Source: an uncultured Collinsella sp. (GTDB lineage: Bacteria > Actinomycetota > Coriobacteriia > Coriobacteriales > Coriobacteriaceae). From it: 6,970 nt of DNA. Where the stretch lies: contig CABTZM010000110.1 in NCBI GenBank assembly GCA_902489295.1, positions 1 to 6,970 on the forward strand, in the 5' to 3' direction. The position numbers were made by a program, and so were the translations under genes. Each line of letters opens with the position of its first letter. Positions within the stretch are counted from its first letter, which is position 1. Positions 5,691 through 6,970 of the stretch are shown here, one piece after another. Below the pieces are notes generated by a model. The model searched no databases. It had not been told where the DNA came from and saw only the letters and a list, made by a program, of their open reading frames with translations.

Positions 5691-5693
5691 ACA

Positions 5694-6970
5694 ATGCAGG
5701 AGGCATGGGAAGGCTTCAAGGAAGGCATCTGGACGGGAGAAGTTGACGTCCGAGACTTCATCCAGAAGAACTACACCCCCTACGAGGGCGACGAGTCGTT
5801 CCTCGCCGGTCCGACCGAGCGTACCAAGGAGCTGTGGGGCGAGGTTCTCGACCTGCTGCTCAAGGAGCGCGAGCAGGGCGGCGTCCTCGATATGGACACC
5901 AAGACCGTCACGGGTATCGTGAGCCACCCCGCTGGCTACATCGATAACGCCCATCGCGACAAGGAGACCATCGTCGGCCTCCAGACCGACAAGCCGCTCA
6001 AGCGCGCGCTGCACGTCAACGGTGGTATCCGCATCGCTTGCCAGGCTGCCAGCCAGCACGGCTACAAGATCGACGAGAACGTTGTCGAGCGCTACACCTT
6101 CGAGCGCAAGACCCACAACGCCGGCGTTTTCGATGTCTACACCCCCGAGATGCGCGCCTGCCGTTCGGCCCACATCATCACCGGTCTGCCCGATGGCTAT
6201 GGCCGCGGCCGCATCATCGGCGACTACCGTCGTGTCGCCCTGTACGGTGTCGACTACCTGATCAAGGACAAGGAGGCCCAGAAGGCTTCCACCCCGACGG
6301 TCATGACCGCCGACAACATCCGCGATCGTGAGGAGCTGCAGGAGCAGATCCGCGCCCTCGGCGAGCTCAAGATGATGGCCGAGACCTATGGTTTCGACAT
6401 TTCCAACCCTGCTACCAACACGCAGGAGGCCATCCAGTGGATGTACTTCGCCTACCTCGCTTCCGTCAAGGAGCAGAACGGCGCCGCTATGTCCATCGGC
6501 CGCACCTCTACGTTCATCGACATCTACGCTGAGCGCGACCTTGCCAACGGTACCTTCACCGAGGAGCAGATCCAGGAGTTCGTGGATCACTTCATCATGA
6601 AGCTCCGCATGGTCAAGTTTGCCCGTACCCCCGAGTACCAGGCCCTGTTTACCGGCGATCCGCAGTGGGTCACCGAGTCCATCGGCGGCATGGGTGTTGA
6701 CGGCCGTACGCTCGTTACCAAGATGAGCTACCGCTATCTGCACACGCTCGAGAACATGGGCACCAGCCCCGAGCCCAACATGACCGTTCTGTGGTCGACC
6801 CGTCTGCCTGAGAACTTCAAGAAGTTCTGCGCCAAGACTTCTGTTGCCAGCTCCTCGATCCAGTACGAGAACGACGACCTCATGCGCGTCTACCACGGCG
6901 ACGACTACGGCATTGCCTGCTGTGTGTCCTCCATGCGCATCGGCAAGGAGATGCAGTTCTTCGGCGCCCG
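5694..6970 (+). CDS. pflB: Pyruvate formate-lyase (formate C-acetyltransferase), 5' part
   Basis: The first 425 codons of a glycyl-radical enzyme that converts pyruvate and CoA to acetyl-CoA and formate in anaerobic fermentation; it is cytoplasmic. The protein (MQEAWEGFKEGIWTGEVDVRD...) follows E. coli PflB closely from about its tenth residue, with family blocks such as FIQKNYTPYEGDESFLAG, LYGVDYLIKDK, NGAAMSIGRTSTF and TESIGGMGVDGRTLVTK. The two catalytic cysteines are present as Cys409-Cys410 in GIACCVS, equivalent to E. coli Cys418-Cys419, and Trp325 matches Trp333. The C-terminal part with the glycyl-radical loop lies beyond the right edge, so whether the enzyme is complete cannot be judged; E. 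coli PflB is about 760 aa. The radical SAM activase PflA is needed and is not in this window; it may lie downstream. Codons end mostly in C or G, as in the exporter genes. Confidence 0.97.
   Translation, partial: MQEAWEGFKEGIWTGEVDVRDFIQKNYTPYEGDESFLAGPTERTKELWGEVLDLLLKEREQGGVLDMDTKTVTGIVSHPAGYIDNAHRDKETIVGLQTDKPLKRALHVNGGIRIACQAASQHGYKIDENVVERYTFERKTHNAGVFDVYTPEMRACRSAHIITGLPDGYGRGRIIGDYRRVALYGVDYLIKDKEAQKASTPTVMTADNIRDREELQEQIRALGELKMMAETYGFDISNPATNTQEAIQWMYFAYLASVKEQNGAAMSIGRTSTFIDIYAERDLANGTFTEEQIQEFVDHFIMKLRMVKFARTPEYQALFTGDPQWVTESIGGMGVDGRTLVTKMSYRYLHTLENMGTSPEPNMTVLWSTRLPENFKKFCAKTSVASSSIQYENDDLMRVYHGDDYGIACCVSSMRIGKEMQFFGA

Larger units (their letters stand above)
5143..5693. other. 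Divergent intergenic region between marR and pflB
   Basis: About 550 bp, clearly AT-richer than the flanking genes, separating the minus-strand exporter operon from plus-strand pflB. From left to right it holds the marR-side inverted repeat, the candidate marR promoter, the 92-bp inverted element, a candidate pflB promoter near 5436-5462 and a pflB leader of roughly 225 nt. A weak minus-strand small frame (5314-5562) crosses it. I found no convincing FNR or Rex palindrome by eye, although oxygen or redox control of pflB would be expected. Short direct repeats occur (AATTCAAGAATTCAA at 5623-5637). No tRNA or riboswitch is recognised. Confidence 0.6.

Noticed and set aside
5634..6896. 420-codon minus-strand frame opposite pflB
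   Set aside because: Antisense shadow of an unmistakable pyruvate formate-lyase; low-complexity Leu/Val/Asp/Gly-rich translation, no family recognised.
1..6970. CRISPR array, tRNA, rRNA or riboswitch
   Set aside because: No regularly spaced direct repeats, no cloverleaf with a CCA-type acceptor stem, and no recognisable aptamer core seen on either strand.

Overview
The window looks like a stretch of chromosome from a GC-rich, fermentative, probably gut-dwelling actinobacterium of the Coriobacteriia, with Collinsella or a close relative the best guess. This rests on strongly GC-ending codons, the style of the two ABC exporter subunits, and a pyruvate formate-lyase. It is a judgement from recognition, not a database result.

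Layout: positions 1-470 carry no convincing gene. They hold inverted repeats, including an AT-richer 234-bp element (113-346) bounded by near-identical inverted arms, and a very strong GC-rich hairpin (406-441) at the end of the operon that follows. Positions 471-5142, all on the minus strand, are one compact operon read right to left: a MarR-family regulator (5142-4693), then two ABC exporter half-transporters (4696-2327 and 2327-471). The genes overlap by 4 nt and 1 nt and each transporter gene has its own good Shine-Dalgarno sequence. Positions 5143-5693 form a long, AT-richer divergent intergenic region with two striking inverted repeats on the marR side and a candidate promoter and leader on the other side. 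From 5694 to the right edge runs the 5' part of pflB on the plus strand (425 codons, cut by the window).

The two half-transporters form a clear asymmetric heterodimer of the TM287/288 (BmrCD, LmrCD, EfrAB) type. The 789-aa subunit has Asp in place of the Walker B catalytic Glu and Gln in place of the H-loop His. The 618-aa subunit has intact Walker A/B and H-loop but a degenerate LSQGQ signature. One composite ATP site should therefore hydrolyse ATP and the other should be degenerate. The MarR protein, first gene of the operon, probably controls its own operon through sites in the divergent region. pflB makes acetyl-CoA and formate from pyruvate under anaerobiosis and is functionally separate.

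I see no strong case for an undescribed multi-gene system. The observations most worth following are the 234-bp inverted element at the left, the 92-bp element with 15-bp perfect inverted arms between marR and pflB, the 15-bp inverted repeat that spans the marR start codon, and the large extracytoplasmic insertion in the first exporter subunit.
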